Positions 36,128 through 45,205 of a stretch of DNA of 45,280 nucleotides are shown piece by piece. The translations under genes and the position numbers were made by a program. The stretch is taken from contig DKAR01000011.1 of the NCBI GenBank assembly GCA_002450895.1, forward strand, positions 1 to 45,280. The letters are read 5' to 3'. Positions within the stretch are counted from its first letter, which is position 1, and every line of letters starts with the position of its first letter. Source of the stretch: Proteobacteria bacterium UBA6921 (GTDB lineage Bacteria > Pseudomonadota > Gammaproteobacteria > SG8-11). The notes beneath the pieces were generated by a model. It was not told where the DNA came from and ran no database searches. It saw nothing but the letters and a program-made list of their open reading frames with translations.

Positions 36128-37861
36128 TTATTTGACCGTTCCTGGGGGCAGCGGGGCGGGCACTTTTTCGGCGCCGGATTTGATCAGTAGATCGATCGTG
36201 GCGGTGTGATCGTTCTCGATGGCGAGGTACAGCGGTGATTGGCCTTTGTTGTTTCGGCCATTAACATTTCCGTTCTTTTCCAATAACGTACGCGCCAAAT
36301 CGACATTTCCGTTGCGTGCCGCAAACATCAGCGGTGTCCAGCCGTCGACCGTTGATGCATCCGCGTCGGCCCCGTTGGCGAGAAGCAGGCGGGCTGTTTC
36401 CTGGTGATTGCGTTCGACCGCGTAGGTGAGGGCGGTCCAGCCTTCACGGGACCGGGCGTCGATCTTCGCGCGGCGCGCCAACAGCATCTTGACGATATCC
36501 ACGAAATTTTTTTCGGCCCCGTAGGTAATTGCGGTTCGCCCGAATTTGTCCTGGATTTCCGGATCGGCCCGGAAGTTGATCAGCAAAGCTGCAATATCGG
36601 TCTGTCCTGCCTGTGCGGCGATGATCAGGGCCGTCTTGCCGAAGGCGTCGCGAACATCCGGATTGGCGCCGTTTTCAAGCAGAACCTTGAGCGCGTTGGG
36701 TTGATTATTGATGACGGCCAGGTGCATCGCGGTGTCGCCCGCTGCCGTCGTGGACGCGATGTTTGCCTTGGCCTGTATCAATTCGGCAATGATATCGAGA
36801 TGGTTCCGCTCAACGGCGAGCATGAGGGCCGTTTTTGTGGCCTCGTCGCGAATGTTCAAATCCGCGCCACTGTTGATGAGTAAGCGCAGCGCATCGCCGC
36901 GCTTTCCGACTGCAGCGTGCATGAGCGGCGTGCGCCCTTCGATATTGCGATTGTTGATGTTGGCGCGAGAACTTATCAGCTCCTGCATTGCCTTGAGATG
37001 GTTGTTGTATGTCGCTACCGCGAGCGCGTTATCGCCACGCTTGTCCTGTGTGTCGATGCCCGCACCGGCTTTCAGCAATTCGCGAATGATCAGATTCTGA
37101 TTTTTGCTCGCCGCAAGAATAAGGGCCGAATTTCGGTAATTGTCTCGCGCATTGACCTGCGCGCCCGCCTGAATCAGGCGTTTCAATGCGCGGACTTCTC
37201 CGGACATGGCTGCTTCCATCAGTGGCGTACGGCCATTCTTGTCTGCCGTGTTGGCGTTCGCGCCGGCTTTTAGAAGCAAGTCGATTGATTTCGTGTCGCC
37301 GCGGCGGGATTCCCAGCGCAAGGCGAGATTGAGATCGAGGTTCTTCTCGTTGATGTCGATCAGTGCGCCCGGGGCAAATCCGGTCCCGGCCAGTGTGGAC
37401 GACGGCTCACCAGCAGCATCCCCCAACTGTCCATCGCGCGGGCGCTTCAGCCATCGCTTGGCGATATCGACTTTTTTCGACGCGGCGAGCTCGATGAGCT
37501 GTTTGGCCTTGTCATCATCCTGGGCCACACCGACGCCGGTGCCGTACATGACCCCGAGATTATAGAGGGCCTTCGGATGGTCCTGCTTTGCGGCGGCGCT
37601 AAACCACTTGAAAGCCTGGTCTGGGTCCTTGGCTGTGCCAAGTCCGAGGCGGTACAGCGATCCAACGCGGTATTGCGCTTCTGCGTCGCCTTTGTTGGCC
37701 AGCGGTATCCAGAGTTTCAACGCGGCTTCGTAGTCACCTTTGCGCGCAGCACTGACGCCCTCGATGTACTGAGGGTCGAGGTCGTCCGCAGAGTTCCCCC
37801 GGCTGAAGGCAGCGGTGGACACGGCGAACATCAGTGCGGCGATCAGAAGGTTAGATTTCAT
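36128..37861 (-). CDS. Secreted Sel1-repeat and ankyrin-repeat protein
   Basis: About 577 residues are encoded from ATG 37861, chosen because a signal peptide follows at once (MKSNLLIAALMFAVSTAAFSRG). The open frame extends 38 codons upstream without signal-peptide character. Two to three Sel1-like repeats (about residues 35-125; YRVGSLYRLGLGTAKDPDQAFKWF type) precede at least ten ankyrin repeats (about 165-565) with the TPLMxAA...LL..GA pattern. It is a periplasmic or exported protein-interaction scaffold; partners are unknown. It is divergent from sucC and followed on the same strand by the CHASE4 kinase. Confidence 0.88.
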   Translation of the reverse strand: MKSNLLIAALMFAVSTAAFSRGNSADDLDPQYIEGVSAARKGDYEAALKLWIPLANKGDAEAQYRVGSLYRLGLGTAKDPDQAFKWFSAAAKQDHPKALYNLGVMYGTGVGVAQDDDKAKQLIELAASKKVDIAKRWLKRPRDGQLGDAAGEPSSTLAGTGFAPGALIDINEKNLDLNLALRWESRRGDTKSIDLLLKAGANANTADKNGRTPLMEAAMSGEVRALKRLIQAGAQVNARDNYRNSALILAASKNQNLIIRELLKAGAGIDTQDKRGDNALAVATYNNHLKAMQELISSRANINNRNIEGRTPLMHAAVGKRGDALRLLINSGADLNIRDEATKTALMLAVERNHLDIIAELIQAKANIASTTAAGDTAMHLAVINNQPNALKVLLENGANPDVRDAFGKTALIIAAQAGQTDIAALLINFRADPEIQDKFGRTAITYGAEKNFVDIVKMLLARRAKIDARSREGWTALTYAVERNHQETARLLLANGADADASTVDGWTPLMFAARNGNVDLARTLLEKNGNVNGRNNKGQSPLYLAIENDHTATIDLLIKSGAEKVPAPLPPGTVK

Positions 37862-37917
37862 CAGAATCGAGCGTACCGCGTGCGAGAAAATTGACCAAGC
37901 ACTGCATCGACAAAAAG

Positions 37918-37946
37918 TTGGGTAATTCAAGTCCATGTAGTATAAC
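37918..37946 (+). promoter_or_regulatory. Possible promoter of sucC
   Basis: TTGGGT (37918-37923) and TATAAC (37941-37946) are 17 bp apart. The -10 matches five of six consensus bases. The predicted start lies about 24 bases before the sucC ATG. Confidence 0.45.
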
Positions 37947-37976
37947 GTCCCAGACTCGAGACGTGTGATAGACACG

Positions 37977-39146
37977 ATGAATCTTCACGAATATCAGTCC
38001 AAGCAACTCTTCAAGGATTACGGAATTCCCACGGCTCCCGGGCGTTTGGCGCATTCGCTGGACGAGGCGCGCGCCGCTGCGCGTGAGCTGGGCGGCACCG
38101 AGTGGGTCGTAAAGGCGCAGGTACACGCGGGCGGACGCGGTAAGGCCGGCGGCGTGAAATATGTGCGCGGCTTCACAGAATTGGACGAGTTCGTTTCCGG
38201 CTTGTTGGGCCGGCGCCTGGTGACCCATCAGACGACCAGTGACGGGCAGCCCGTCAATATGGTGTGGCTGGAGTCGCCCTGCAAGATCGCACGCGAGCTC
38301 TATTTGGGCGCCGTCGTTGATCGGCGCGCCCAGCGCGTGGCGTTCATGGCTTCATCCATGGGCGGCGTTGACATTGAAGAAGTGGCCTCCAAGCATCCCG
38401 ACAAGATCATAACGGCAACGGTCGATCCGGTCGCCGGCCTGCAGCCATACCAATGTCGCCAGTTTGCATTCGCGCTCGGTTTGCGTGGCGCGACATCAAA
38501 TGCGCTCGGCAAGATCATGACCAGTCTGTATCGATTGTTCATGGAAAAAGATCTCAGCCTGATCGAAATCAATCCTCTGGTCGTAACTGCGCAAGATGAA
38601 ATGCTGGCAGTCGATGCCAAGCTCAATGTCGATGACAACGCCCTCTATCGCCAGAAATCGCTGGCGGATCTTCGCGATGCGACGCAGGAAGACGAAAAAG
38701 AAAATCGTGCGCAGCAGTTCGGCCTGAACTACATCACGCTGGACGGCGACATCGGTTGCATGGTGAATGGCGCAGGACTCGCGATGGCCACAATGGATCT
38801 CATCAAGCTGGAAGGCGGAATGCCGGCCAACTTCCTCGATGTGGGCGGCGGCACGAGTGCAGAAAAAGTTGCCGAAGCGTTCAAGCTTTTGCTGTCGGAC
38901 ACCAAGGTGAAAGCCATCCTCGTGAATATTTTCGGCGGTATCGTGCGATGCGATCTGATTGCCGAGGGAATCATCACTGCAGTTCGCGAAGTCGGAGTGA
39001 AAATTCCGGTTGTCGTGCGACTGGAAGGTACAAACGTCGATAAAGGTCGCGCACTGTTGAACAACAGCGGGCTAGCCATCATCGCGTCGAATGATCTTAC
39101 CGAGGCCGCACGCACCGCGGTCCGTGAGGCGCGAAAAGCACCATGA
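37977..39146 (+). CDS. sucC: Succinyl-CoA synthetase (ADP-forming) beta subunit
   Basis: This 389-residue protein starts MNLHEYQSKQLF, the standard N terminus, so ATG 37977 is preferred to GTG 37965. It has an ATP-grasp domain with VKAQVHAGGRGKAGGVK, ELYLGAVVDRR and IEINPLVV, and a CoA-ligase domain with GCMVNGAGLAMATMD, NFLDVGGG and NIFGGIVRCD. Its length matches E. coli SucC (388). Together with SucD it converts succinyl-CoA plus ADP and Pi to succinate, CoA and ATP in the citric acid cycle. The stop overlaps the sucD start by four bases. Confidence 0.98.
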   Translation: MNLHEYQSKQLFKDYGIPTAPGRLAHSLDEARAAARELGGTEWVVKAQVHAGGRGKAGGVKYVRGFTELDEFVSGLLGRRLVTHQTTSDGQPVNMVWLESPCKIARELYLGAVVDRRAQRVAFMASSMGGVDIEEVASKHPDKIITATVDPVAGLQPYQCRQFAFALGLRGATSNALGKIMTSLYRLFMEKDLSLIEINPLVVTAQDEMLAVDAKLNVDDNALYRQKSLADLRDATQEDEKENRAQQFGLNYITLDGDIGCMVNGAGLAMATMDLIKLEGGMPANFLDVGGGTSAEKVAEAFKLLLSDTKVKAILVNIFGGIVRCDLIAEGIITAVREVGVKIPVVVRLEGTNVDKGRALLNNSGLAIIASNDLTEAARTAVREARKAP

Positions 39147-40012
39147 GCATTTTGGTCGATGGAAATACGAAAGTGATCTGCCAAGGATTCACCGGCAATC
39201 AGGGAACTTTTCACTCCGAACAAGCCATTGCCTATGGCACACGGATGGTCGGTGGCGTCACGCCGGGGAAAGGCGGACAGTCCCATCTTGGGTTGCCGGT
39301 GTTCGACACCGTGCGCGATGCGGTTCGCGATACCGGCGCCAGCGCTACCATGATTTTTGTGCCGGCCGCCTATGCGGCGGATTCTGTTCTGGAAGCTGCA
39401 GATGCGGGAATCGAGGTGATTGCCTGCATTACGGAAGGCATTCCTGTTCTCGACATGCTCCGGGTCAAGGCGGCACTGAAGGGTTCAAAATCGCGCCTCG
39501 TGGGTCCGAACTGTCCGGGCCTGATTACGCCCGGCGCATGCAAGATTGGAATCATGCCCGGCGCAATTCACAAACCTGGCAGCGTCGGTATTGTTTCGCG
39601 ATCTGGGACATTGACCTACGAAGCAGTCCACCAGACCACACTCAGCGGATTGGGGCAAAGCACGTGCGTCGGAATCGGGGGTGACCCCATTCAGGGGATG
39701 AATTTCATCGATTGCCTGGAGCTTTTTCAGGCGGATCCACAAACGCGCGGAATCATACTTGTCGGCGAGATTGGCGGCAGCGCGGAAGAAGAAGCCGCCG
39801 AGTTCATCAAGGCCCATGTGACAAAACCCGTTGTCGCATATATCGCCGGCGTTACGGCGCCCAAAGGCAAGCGCATGGGGCATGCGGGCGCCATCATCGC
39901 CGGTGGAAAGGGAACTGCCTCCGGAAAGATCGCTGCGCTTGAGGCTGCGGGGGTCACGGTGGCGCGTTCGCCCGCCGAAATGGGCAAGCTGATGAGTGCC
40001 CGGCTCGCGTAG
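39143..40012 (+). CDS. sucD: Succinyl-CoA synthetase alpha subunit
   Basis: This 289-residue protein matches the family in length. The CoA-binding Rossmann part has QGFTGNQGTFHSEQAI and GGVTPGKGG, and the later part GPNCPGLI, GIVSRSGTLTYEA and GIGGDP. The phosphohistidine loop is KRMGHAGAIIAGGKGTA. It forms the heterodimer or heterotetramer with SucC and carries the phospho-His intermediate. It is translationally coupled to sucC through ATGA overlap and followed by nadE 24 bp later. Confidence 0.98.
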   Translation: MSILVDGNTKVICQGFTGNQGTFHSEQAIAYGTRMVGGVTPGKGGQSHLGLPVFDTVRDAVRDTGASATMIFVPAAYAADSVLEAADAGIEVIACITEGIPVLDMLRVKAALKGSKSRLVGPNCPGLITPGACKIGIMPGAIHKPGSVGIVSRSGTLTYEAVHQTTLSGLGQSTCVGIGGDPIQGMNFIDCLELFQADPQTRGIILVGEIGGSAEEEAAEFIKAHVTKPVVAYIAGVTAPKGKRMGHAGAIIAGGKGTASGKIAALEAAGVTVARSPAEMGKLMSARLA

Positions 40013-40036
40013 TCTGGAACCGCGCGCTGTAATTCC

Positions 40037-41674
40037 ATGACAACACACCTTCGGATCGCGCTCGCGCAGCAGAACTACCTGGTGGGCGCGATGTCACGCA
40101 ATGTTGAATCCTGTCTGGCCGCGGTCGCTCAAGCGCGTGACTTGCTGAAGGCGGATGTTGTTTTGTTTCCGGAACTTGCGCTGACCAGTTATCCGCCGGA
40201 GGATCTGCTTTTGAGGCCGGCTTTTTATCCGCCGGTACGCCACGCGCTGGAGCGTCTGGCTCAGGCAGCGGACGGAATTGACGTAATCGTGGGGTATCCG
40301 GAAGACACGCCGCAAGGAATCTTCAACTCGTGCGCAGTACTCCGAAGCGGACGCATTGTCGCCAACTATCGCAAGCAACACTTGCCGAACTACAGCGTGT
40401 TCGACGAAAAACGCTATTTCCTCGCCGGCACGCAACCCTGCGTTGTGGAGATCAAGGGAATCCCGCTCGGCATCACCATTTGCGAAGACATCTGGATGGC
40501 AGAACCGACACGGCAGGTCGTCGATGCCGGCGCGCGCGCCATTTTCAATATCAATGCATCGCCATACCACATGCGCAAGGGGCTCGAGCGGGAGGAAACC
40601 GTTCGACTCCGGGCAATGGAAGGAAAGGTTCCGATTGCGTACGTCAACCTCGTCGGTGGACAGGACGAGCTTGTGTTCGACGGTGGTTCATTCGCGATGA
40701 ATTCGACAGGCGCGATCGTGATGCATGCGCCGCCTTTCCAGGAAGGAGTATTCCTGGCGGAACTCACCGATGATGGAAAAACAGCGTCTTTTCAGCCCGG
40801 CGATATCGCAAGAAATCAGAATGAGGTTGCAAGCGTCTATTCCGCATTGGTACTCGGGGTGCATGACTATGTGGAAAAAAACGGATTTAACGGAGCCGTG
40901 CTGGGATTGTCGGGCGGAATTGATTCCGCTCTGACGCTGGCGATTGCGGCAGACGCTCTGGGGCAGGGACGAGTAGAAGCGGTAATGATGCCCTCGCCGT
41001 ACACGCGGGACATCAGCCTGGAAGATGCGGCGATGCAGGCCAAAACCATGGGGGTCGATTATCGCGAAATATCGATCGAGCCGGTTTATGACGTCGTTCT
41101 GGAGAGCCTCAAAACGGAATTTGCTGGGCGTAAGCCTGACGTAACGGAGGAAAATATCCAGGCGCGTTGCCGAGGGATGTTGCTGATGGCGATATCAAAC
41201 AAGAAAGGAAAAATGGTACTGACCACCGGAAACAAGAGCGAGATGGCCGTGGGTTATGCGACCCTGTACGGCGATATGGCCGGCGGGTTTGACGTTCTGA
41301 AGGATGTTCCAAAGACGCTGGTGTACAAGCTGGCGGAATACCGAAATACCATCGCGCCGGTGATTCCGCGACGCGTCATCGAGCGCGCGCCGTCAGCGGA
41401 GCTCGCTCCGGATCAGGTGGATCAGGATTCACTTCCTCCGTATCCGATCCTTGATGCGATTCTGGAACGTTATGTAGAAAAAGATCGCAATGTCGAGCAA
41501 ATTGTGGCCGACGGCTACGATGCCGATACAGTCAAACGAGTGATTCGAATGGTCCATCGCAATGAATACAAACGACGACAGGCCCCGCCAGGGGTAAGAA
41601 TTACGCGGCGCGCGTTTGGAAAGGATCGGCGATACCCAATAACATCGGGATATCTCGACGAAATCGAAAAATAG
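40037..41674 (+). CDS. nadE: Glutamine-dependent NAD+ synthetase
   Basis: This 545-residue two-domain enzyme has a nitrilase-type glutaminase (about 1-250) with the Glu-Lys-Cys triad in FPELALTSYPPEDLL, RKQHLPNYSVFDEKR and GITICEDIW. It supplies ammonia to the C-terminal NAD synthetase domain (about 270-545) with the ATP-binding P-loop GLSGGIDSALTLAIA and a GNKSEMAVGYATLYGD motif. It catalyses the last step of NAD biosynthesis from nicotinic acid adenine dinucleotide. Its length matches the bacterial glutamine-dependent form. It lies 24 bp after sucD and probably shares its transcript. It has no strong ribosome binding site. Confidence 0.97.
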   Translation: MTTHLRIALAQQNYLVGAMSRNVESCLAAVAQARDLLKADVVLFPELALTSYPPEDLLLRPAFYPPVRHALERLAQAADGIDVIVGYPEDTPQGIFNSCAVLRSGRIVANYRKQHLPNYSVFDEKRYFLAGTQPCVVEIKGIPLGITICEDIWMAEPTRQVVDAGARAIFNINASPYHMRKGLEREETVRLRAMEGKVPIAYVNLVGGQDELVFDGGSFAMNSTGAIVMHAPPFQEGVFLAELTDDGKTASFQPGDIARNQNEVASVYSALVLGVHDYVEKNGFNGAVLGLSGGIDSALTLAIAADALGQGRVEAVMMPSPYTRDISLEDAAMQAKTMGVDYREISIEPVYDVVLESLKTEFAGRKPDVTEENIQARCRGMLLMAISNKKGKMVLTTGNKSEMAVGYATLYGDMAGGFDVLKDVPKTLVYKLAEYRNTIAPVIPRRVIERAPSAELAPDQVDQDSLPPYPILDAILERYVEKDRNVEQIVADGYDADTVKRVIRMVHRNEYKRRQAPPGVRITRRAFGKDRRYPITSGYLDEIEK

Positions 41675-41684
41675 GCGCGTCGTA

Positions 41685-41701
41685 CTTGCGCTTGTCGCAA
41701 G
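41685..41701 (+). repeat. Short hairpin just after nadE
   Basis: CTTGCG and CGCAAG form a 6-bp stem with a 5-base loop, ten bases after the nadE stop. There is no T-tract, so any terminator function is weak or Rho-linked. Confidence 0.35.
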
Positions 41702-41721
41702 GAGTGCCAAGAATAATGAGG

Positions 41722-41759
41722 TGGCGCGCGTTCAATGCTGATGCCGATCTGGCGCGCCA
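41722..41759. repeat. Inverted repeat upstream of glnB
   Basis: TGGCGCGC (41722-41729) and GCGCGCCA (41752-41759) form an 8-bp dyad with a 22-bp spacer, 35 bp before the glnB start. It may be a regulatory dyad for glnB or part of a nadE terminator. The spacing does not fit a sigma-54 promoter. Confidence 0.35.
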
Positions 41760-41794
41760 AGAATTGTCTTAATAATTAACCGGAGATCCACCCG

Positions 41795-42133
41795 ATGAAG
41801 AAAATCGACGCCATCATCAAACCGTTCAAACTTGACGACGTTCGTGAAGCGTTGTCTGAAATCGGTATTACAGGGATGACGGCGAGCGAAGTGAAGGGGT
41901 TCGGGCGACAGAAAGGGCACACCGAACTGTACCGCGGTGCCGAATACGTGGTGGACTTTTTGCCGAAGGTAAAAATTGAAATCGTGATAAACGAAGATCA
42001 GCTTGAACGCTGTATCGAGGCGATTACAAACGCGGCTCGTACCGGAAAGATCGGGGACGGGAAGATCTTTGTTACCAATGTGGAGCGGGTCGTTCGAATT
42101 CGCACCGGCGAATCCGATCACGACGCAATCTGA
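41795..42133 (+). CDS. glnB: Nitrogen regulatory protein P-II
   Basis: This 112-residue protein has the canonical PII length. It begins MKKIDAIIKPFKLDDVREAL and contains GRQKGHTELYRGAEY, with the T-loop tyrosine that GlnD uridylylates, followed by VDFLPKVKIEIV and TGKIGDGKIFV. It senses 2-oxoglutarate and ATP/ADP and controls NtrB and glutamine synthetase adenylylation. A GGAG ribosome binding site lies nine bases upstream. No amtB or glnA is adjacent, so this is the stand-alone GlnB-type arrangement, as often seen next to nadE in gammaproteobacteria. Confidence 0.97.
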   Translation: MKKIDAIIKPFKLDDVREALSEIGITGMTASEVKGFGRQKGHTELYRGAEYVVDFLPKVKIEIVINEDQLERCIEAITNAARTGKIGDGKIFVTNVERVVRIRTGESDHDAI

Positions 42134-42208
42134 CGCGAAAGGAACCGCCTTTCACTTTAACAGGCTGGGTACTCAACGCTGGTCGACTGCCGATGTTCGT
42201 CTTAAAAC

Positions 42209-42400
42209 CTATTTGTTGCTGCCGCAAGGCCCGGCAGATTCTTCGCCCGTTGCAAAATCCACGATCGGGCTGTACCACTTTCCATCGCACTGTGCGACAT
42301 GCATCGTGTGATTGCGCGCAGTGGCAATTTCCGCGAGGCTCAATACGACAACTGCGACAATGATCGCGACCGCTTTTTTCATATCTGTTTTTCCGTTCAT
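42209..42400 (-). CDS. Small secreted protein, hypothetical
   Basis: This 63-residue protein starts at ATG 42400, preceded by GGAAG seven bases upstream; a second in-frame ATG at 42382 is possible. A signal peptide (MKKAVAIIVAVVVLSLAEIATA) is followed by a mature part of only about 35 residues with two Cys (VAQCDGKW and GPCGSNK), which may form a disulfide. No family is recognised. Confidence 0.65.
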   Translation of the reverse strand: MNGKTDMKKAVAIIVAVVVLSLAEIATARNHTMHVAQCDGKWYSPIVDFATGEESAGPCGSNK

Positions 42401-42544
42401 GTCCGTGCTTCCTGTCGTTCGCCGGCCAACCCGGCGAGTTCATAACTTAAACTACTAAACGGCGGATGTTTTCACCGCGGCATTTTGAGTGCCCATAATG
42501 TGAAATTTTCACGTTACGAAAATAAGGCAGCTTCAACTCATTTT

Positions 42545-42564
42545 TCGTCCGTCATGGCGGACGA
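42545..42564. repeat. Hairpin between bamD and the small secreted protein gene
   Basis: TCGTCCG and CGGACGA form a perfect 7-bp stem with a TCATGG loop, 17 bp after the bamD stop on its strand. The T-tract lies on the wrong side for an intrinsic terminator of bamD, so the role is unclear. Confidence 0.4.
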
Positions 42565-42580
42565 TTTGTCTACCCTCAGG

Positions 42581-43399
42581 CTACGGCGCCGTGTCTCCAC
42601 TCGCGGGCGCTATTGCCTGTGCCAACAACACTTTCATTTCCGGTATACGGCTATCTGCGGGATAATTGAGTTCCCAAACACGAATGCTATCCCGCGCCAG
42701 ATCGAATACTTTCAATTCGTTGTACGCTTTAGTCATGATGGCGAGAGCGTCTGCAACTGCCGGTGTTCGCGGATAAGTCTGGATAATCGATTTCGATCGA
42801 TTTAGAGCAGCTACGAACACCCCCCGGCGAAGATAATATGATGCGACGTCTGCTTCGTGTTGCGCCAATTTATTTCGTAAATACACCATACGTTGATTTG
42901 AATCGGCCGCGTATTTGCTGGTGGGGAACTTTGCCAAAAGCTCGCCGAAGTACTGGTACGAACGCCGCGCCAGACCGACGTCCATATGATCTGGATTCTT
43001 TCCAACGTTTTTTTCGAACTCGTTGATTCCATCCTGAAACCCGGCCAGGCCGCGAAGGTAATAGGCGTAATCAACGGCGGGATGGGTGGGGTGAAGCTTT
43101 ATGAACCGATCACAGGCCGATATGGCGGATTCGACTTCTTTTGACTTGTGGTAGGCAAAGGCTGTTTCAAGCTGTGCCTGCTGGGCATACCGACCGAACG
43201 GAAACCGGGCTTCAAGCTTCTCAAAATTCTTGATTGCGGTTTCGTAGTCGCCAGCATCGAGTGCAGACTTGGCTTCTTTAAAAATGCGCTCAGCGGACCA
43301 ATCTTTTGTTTCGTCGGCATCTTCTGGGGACGACGCGCAACCGGCCGCGAGCGCGACCAGCAAGACGACGCACCACTCAAAGCGTCTCCAGCGATTCAT
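42581..43399 (-). CDS. bamD: Outer membrane assembly lipoprotein BamD
   Basis: This 272-residue lipoprotein has a signal sequence ending VALAAGC (Cys 21). TPR repeats follow (AKSALDAGDYETAIKNFEKLEARFPFGRYAQQAQLETAFAY region and later units), with the conserved DYAYYLRGLA and RRSYQYFGELLAKFP motifs of BamD/ComL. Length matches the family (about 245-275). It is an essential part of the BAM complex, which inserts beta-barrels such as the predicted porin of this window. It is divergent from rluD, a standard gammaproteobacterial arrangement. The ribosome binding site AGGAAGG lies eight bases before the ATG. Confidence 0.97.
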   Translation of the reverse strand: MNRWRRFEWCVVLLVALAAGCASSPEDADETKDWSAERIFKEAKSALDAGDYETAIKNFEKLEARFPFGRYAQQAQLETAFAYHKSKEVESAISACDRFIKLHPTHPAVDYAYYLRGLAGFQDGINEFEKNVGKNPDHMDVGLARRSYQYFGELLAKFPTSKYAADSNQRMVYLRNKLAQHEADVASYYLRRGVFVAALNRSKSIIQTYPRTPAVADALAIMTKAYNELKVFDLARDSIRVWELNYPADSRIPEMKVLLAQAIAPASGDTAP

Positions 43400-43429
43400 C
43401 CCCTGTGCCTTCCTAAAAAAGGTTTGGCA

Positions 43430-43435
43430 TTATAC
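43430..43435 (-). promoter_or_regulatory. -10 element of the bamD promoter
   Basis: On the minus strand this reads TATAAT, preceded directly by TG. It stands 31 bp before the bamD ATG and leaves a short leader carrying the ribosome binding site. The -35 is poor (TGTCTT-like at 17 bp), as usual for a strong extended -10 context. Confidence 0.5.
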
Positions 43436-43461
43436 ATACCTATCCCCGACAAAGACACACT

Positions 43462-44439
43462 GTGGTGACTACGGATTACGTTTCGCGTACGGCGCAGGTT
43501 CCCGACTCAATGCATGGTCGCCGATTGGATCTTGTCTTGGCCGAGTTGTTTCCTGATTTTTCCCGATCGCGCCTGCAAAAATGGCTGCGCGAAGAGCGCG
43601 TCAAGGTTGATGGTCTGGTTAGGCGCGCCAAGGACAAGGTTGTGGGAGGTGAGCAAATTCAGTTACATGCACCGGTTGAGCGGGAGGTGGAAGACCAGCC
43701 GGAGGAAATTCCGCTCGATATTGCTTATTCCGACGACAGTATCGTTGTCTTGAACAAGCCCGCCGGAATGGTCGTTCACCCGGCCGCAGGTAATCGCCAG
43801 GGCACCATTCTTAATGCGTTATTGCATCATTTTCCGGAGATTGCGGCGGTTCCGCGGGCCGGAATAGTGCACCGCCTGGATAAAGACACTAGCGGACTGC
43901 TGGTTGTAGCGCGAACCCTTGAAGCCCAAGCCAATCTCGTCGCACAGCTTCAGAAGCGGACCGTGACCCGCGAGTACGATGCTGTGGTGTTGGGGCAGGT
44001 TATTTCGGGCGATACGATTGAGGCCCCAATGGGCCGGCACCCTACGGAACGCAAGCGAATGGCGGTTCGTGTGGACGGCCGCGAGGCCATTACGCATTTT
44101 CGCGTTGTGGAGCGGTTCCGGGCCCATACCCATCTGAGGGTGTCACTCGAGACCGGCCGAACTCATCAGATTCGAGTGCATTTGGCGCACATACATTTTC
44201 CGATTGTCGGTGATCCCGTCTACGGTGGCCGGGTCCGCATTCCGGCGCGCGCGCTGCCCGAACTTGTGACGATGTTGCGCACGTTTCCACGCCAGGCGCT
44301 TCATGCATCGAAACTGGCGTTGATCCATCCAGCGTCTGGAAAACACATGCAATGGCGTGCGCCGTTGCCCGGCGATATTCGTACTTTGCTCGAGTGCCTG
44401 CGTGAGGACACTGAAGCTCAGGACCAGGATTTCGAATGA
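43462..44439 (+). CDS. rluD: 23S rRNA pseudouridine synthase (1911/1915/1917)
   Basis: This 325-residue protein has an N-terminal S4 domain (about 18-80; RLDLVLAELFPDFSRSRLQKWL). The RluA-type catalytic domain shows VVLNKPAGMVVHPAAGN and the signature HRLDKDTSGLLVVART with the catalytic Asp. Later parts have HPTERKRMAV and ETGRTHQIRVHLAHIHFPIVGD. It modifies helix 69 of 23S rRNA, important for ribosome assembly. Start is GTG 43462 (or the adjacent GTG 43465). It overlaps pgeF by four bases. Confidence 0.97.
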   Translation: MVTTDYVSRTAQVPDSMHGRRLDLVLAELFPDFSRSRLQKWLREERVKVDGLVRRAKDKVVGGEQIQLHAPVEREVEDQPEEIPLDIAYSDDSIVVLNKPAGMVVHPAAGNRQGTILNALLHHFPEIAAVPRAGIVHRLDKDTSGLLVVARTLEAQANLVAQLQKRTVTREYDAVVLGQVISGDTIEAPMGRHPTERKRMAVRVDGREAITHFRVVERFRAHTHLRVSLETGRTHQIRVHLAHIHFPIVGDPVYGGRVRIPARALPELVTMLRTFPRQALHASKLALIHPASGKHMQWRAPLPGDIRTLLECLREDTEAQDQDFE

Positions 44440-45194
44440 GCTCTATCGATTGGATTATCCCTGACTGGCCCGTACCCGCCGGGGTTCGGTCGGCCAGTAC
44501 GACGCGTCGCGGTGGTGTCAGCGCGGGAAGCTATGCGTCGTTCAATTTGGGGGATCATGTGGGAGATGATCCTTCCGCGGTCAGCCAAAATCGTGCGCGA
44601 CTTGTAGAGAGTCTGGCGCTGCCAAGCGCGCCGATCTGGTTGCGTCAGGTCCACGGAACGCGCGTGTACGATACGAAAGAACCCCGCCCAAAAGATCCGC
44701 CGGAGGCGGACGCCAGTTTTGCGGTGCAGCCCGGAGGACCCGTGTGTGCGGTACTCACCGCCGATTGTTTGCCAGTACTGCTGTGCGACGATCAAGGGAC
44801 ATGGGTCGCCGCAGCACACGCCGGCTGGCGTGGTTTGTGTGCCGGCGTCATTGAGGCGGCCGCTGCGACGTTTTCAGGTTCACCGAATCAACTCATGGCC
44901 TGGCTGGGTCCTGCGCTGGGTCCGGAGAAATTTGAAGTCGGTGCCGAAGTGCGAGAAGCATTCCTGGAACAGGATATTGAAAGTGCCGCGTACTTCAATG
45001 ATGCCGGGCCGGGGAAATATTTTGCCAGCCTCGAAGGGCTGGCGCGCCGACGACTTCAGCGCATTGGTATCGATCGCATCTACGGTGGCGGTTGGTGTAC
45101 CTTTTCTGACGCCAAGCGGTTTTTTTCATATCGCCGTGACCTCGCTACCGGACGAATGGCGACACTCATCTGGCTTGAAAACCAATCAAATTGA
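44436..45194 (+). CDS. pgeF: Peptidoglycan editing factor PgeF (YfiH family)
   Basis: This 252-residue protein of the polyphenol-oxidase/laccase-domain family has the zinc-ligand motifs RQVHGTRV, LTADCLPVLL and AAHAGWRGL, and the C-terminal GGGWCTFSDAKRFFSYRRD. The E. coli homologue removes wrongly incorporated L-Ser from peptidoglycan precursors. Length matches the family (about 240-255). It is translationally coupled to rluD (ATGA), the usual gammaproteobacterial order. Confidence 0.96.
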   Translation: MSSIDWIIPDWPVPAGVRSASTTRRGGVSAGSYASFNLGDHVGDDPSAVSQNRARLVESLALPSAPIWLRQVHGTRVYDTKEPRPKDPPEADASFAVQPGGPVCAVLTADCLPVLLCDDQGTWVAAAHAGWRGLCAGVIEAAAATFSGSPNQLMAWLGPALGPEKFEVGAEVREAFLEQDIESAAYFNDAGPGKYFASLEGLARRRLQRIGIDRIYGGGWCTFSDAKRFFSYRRDLATGRMATLIWLENQSN

Positions 45195-45205
45195 GAGAGC
45201 ACATC

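Noticed and set aside
41722..41738. Sigma-54 promoter before glnB (TGGCGCGC...TGCT)
   Set aside because: The distance between the GG and GC elements is 12 rather than 10 bases, so it does not fit the strict sigma-54 spacing.
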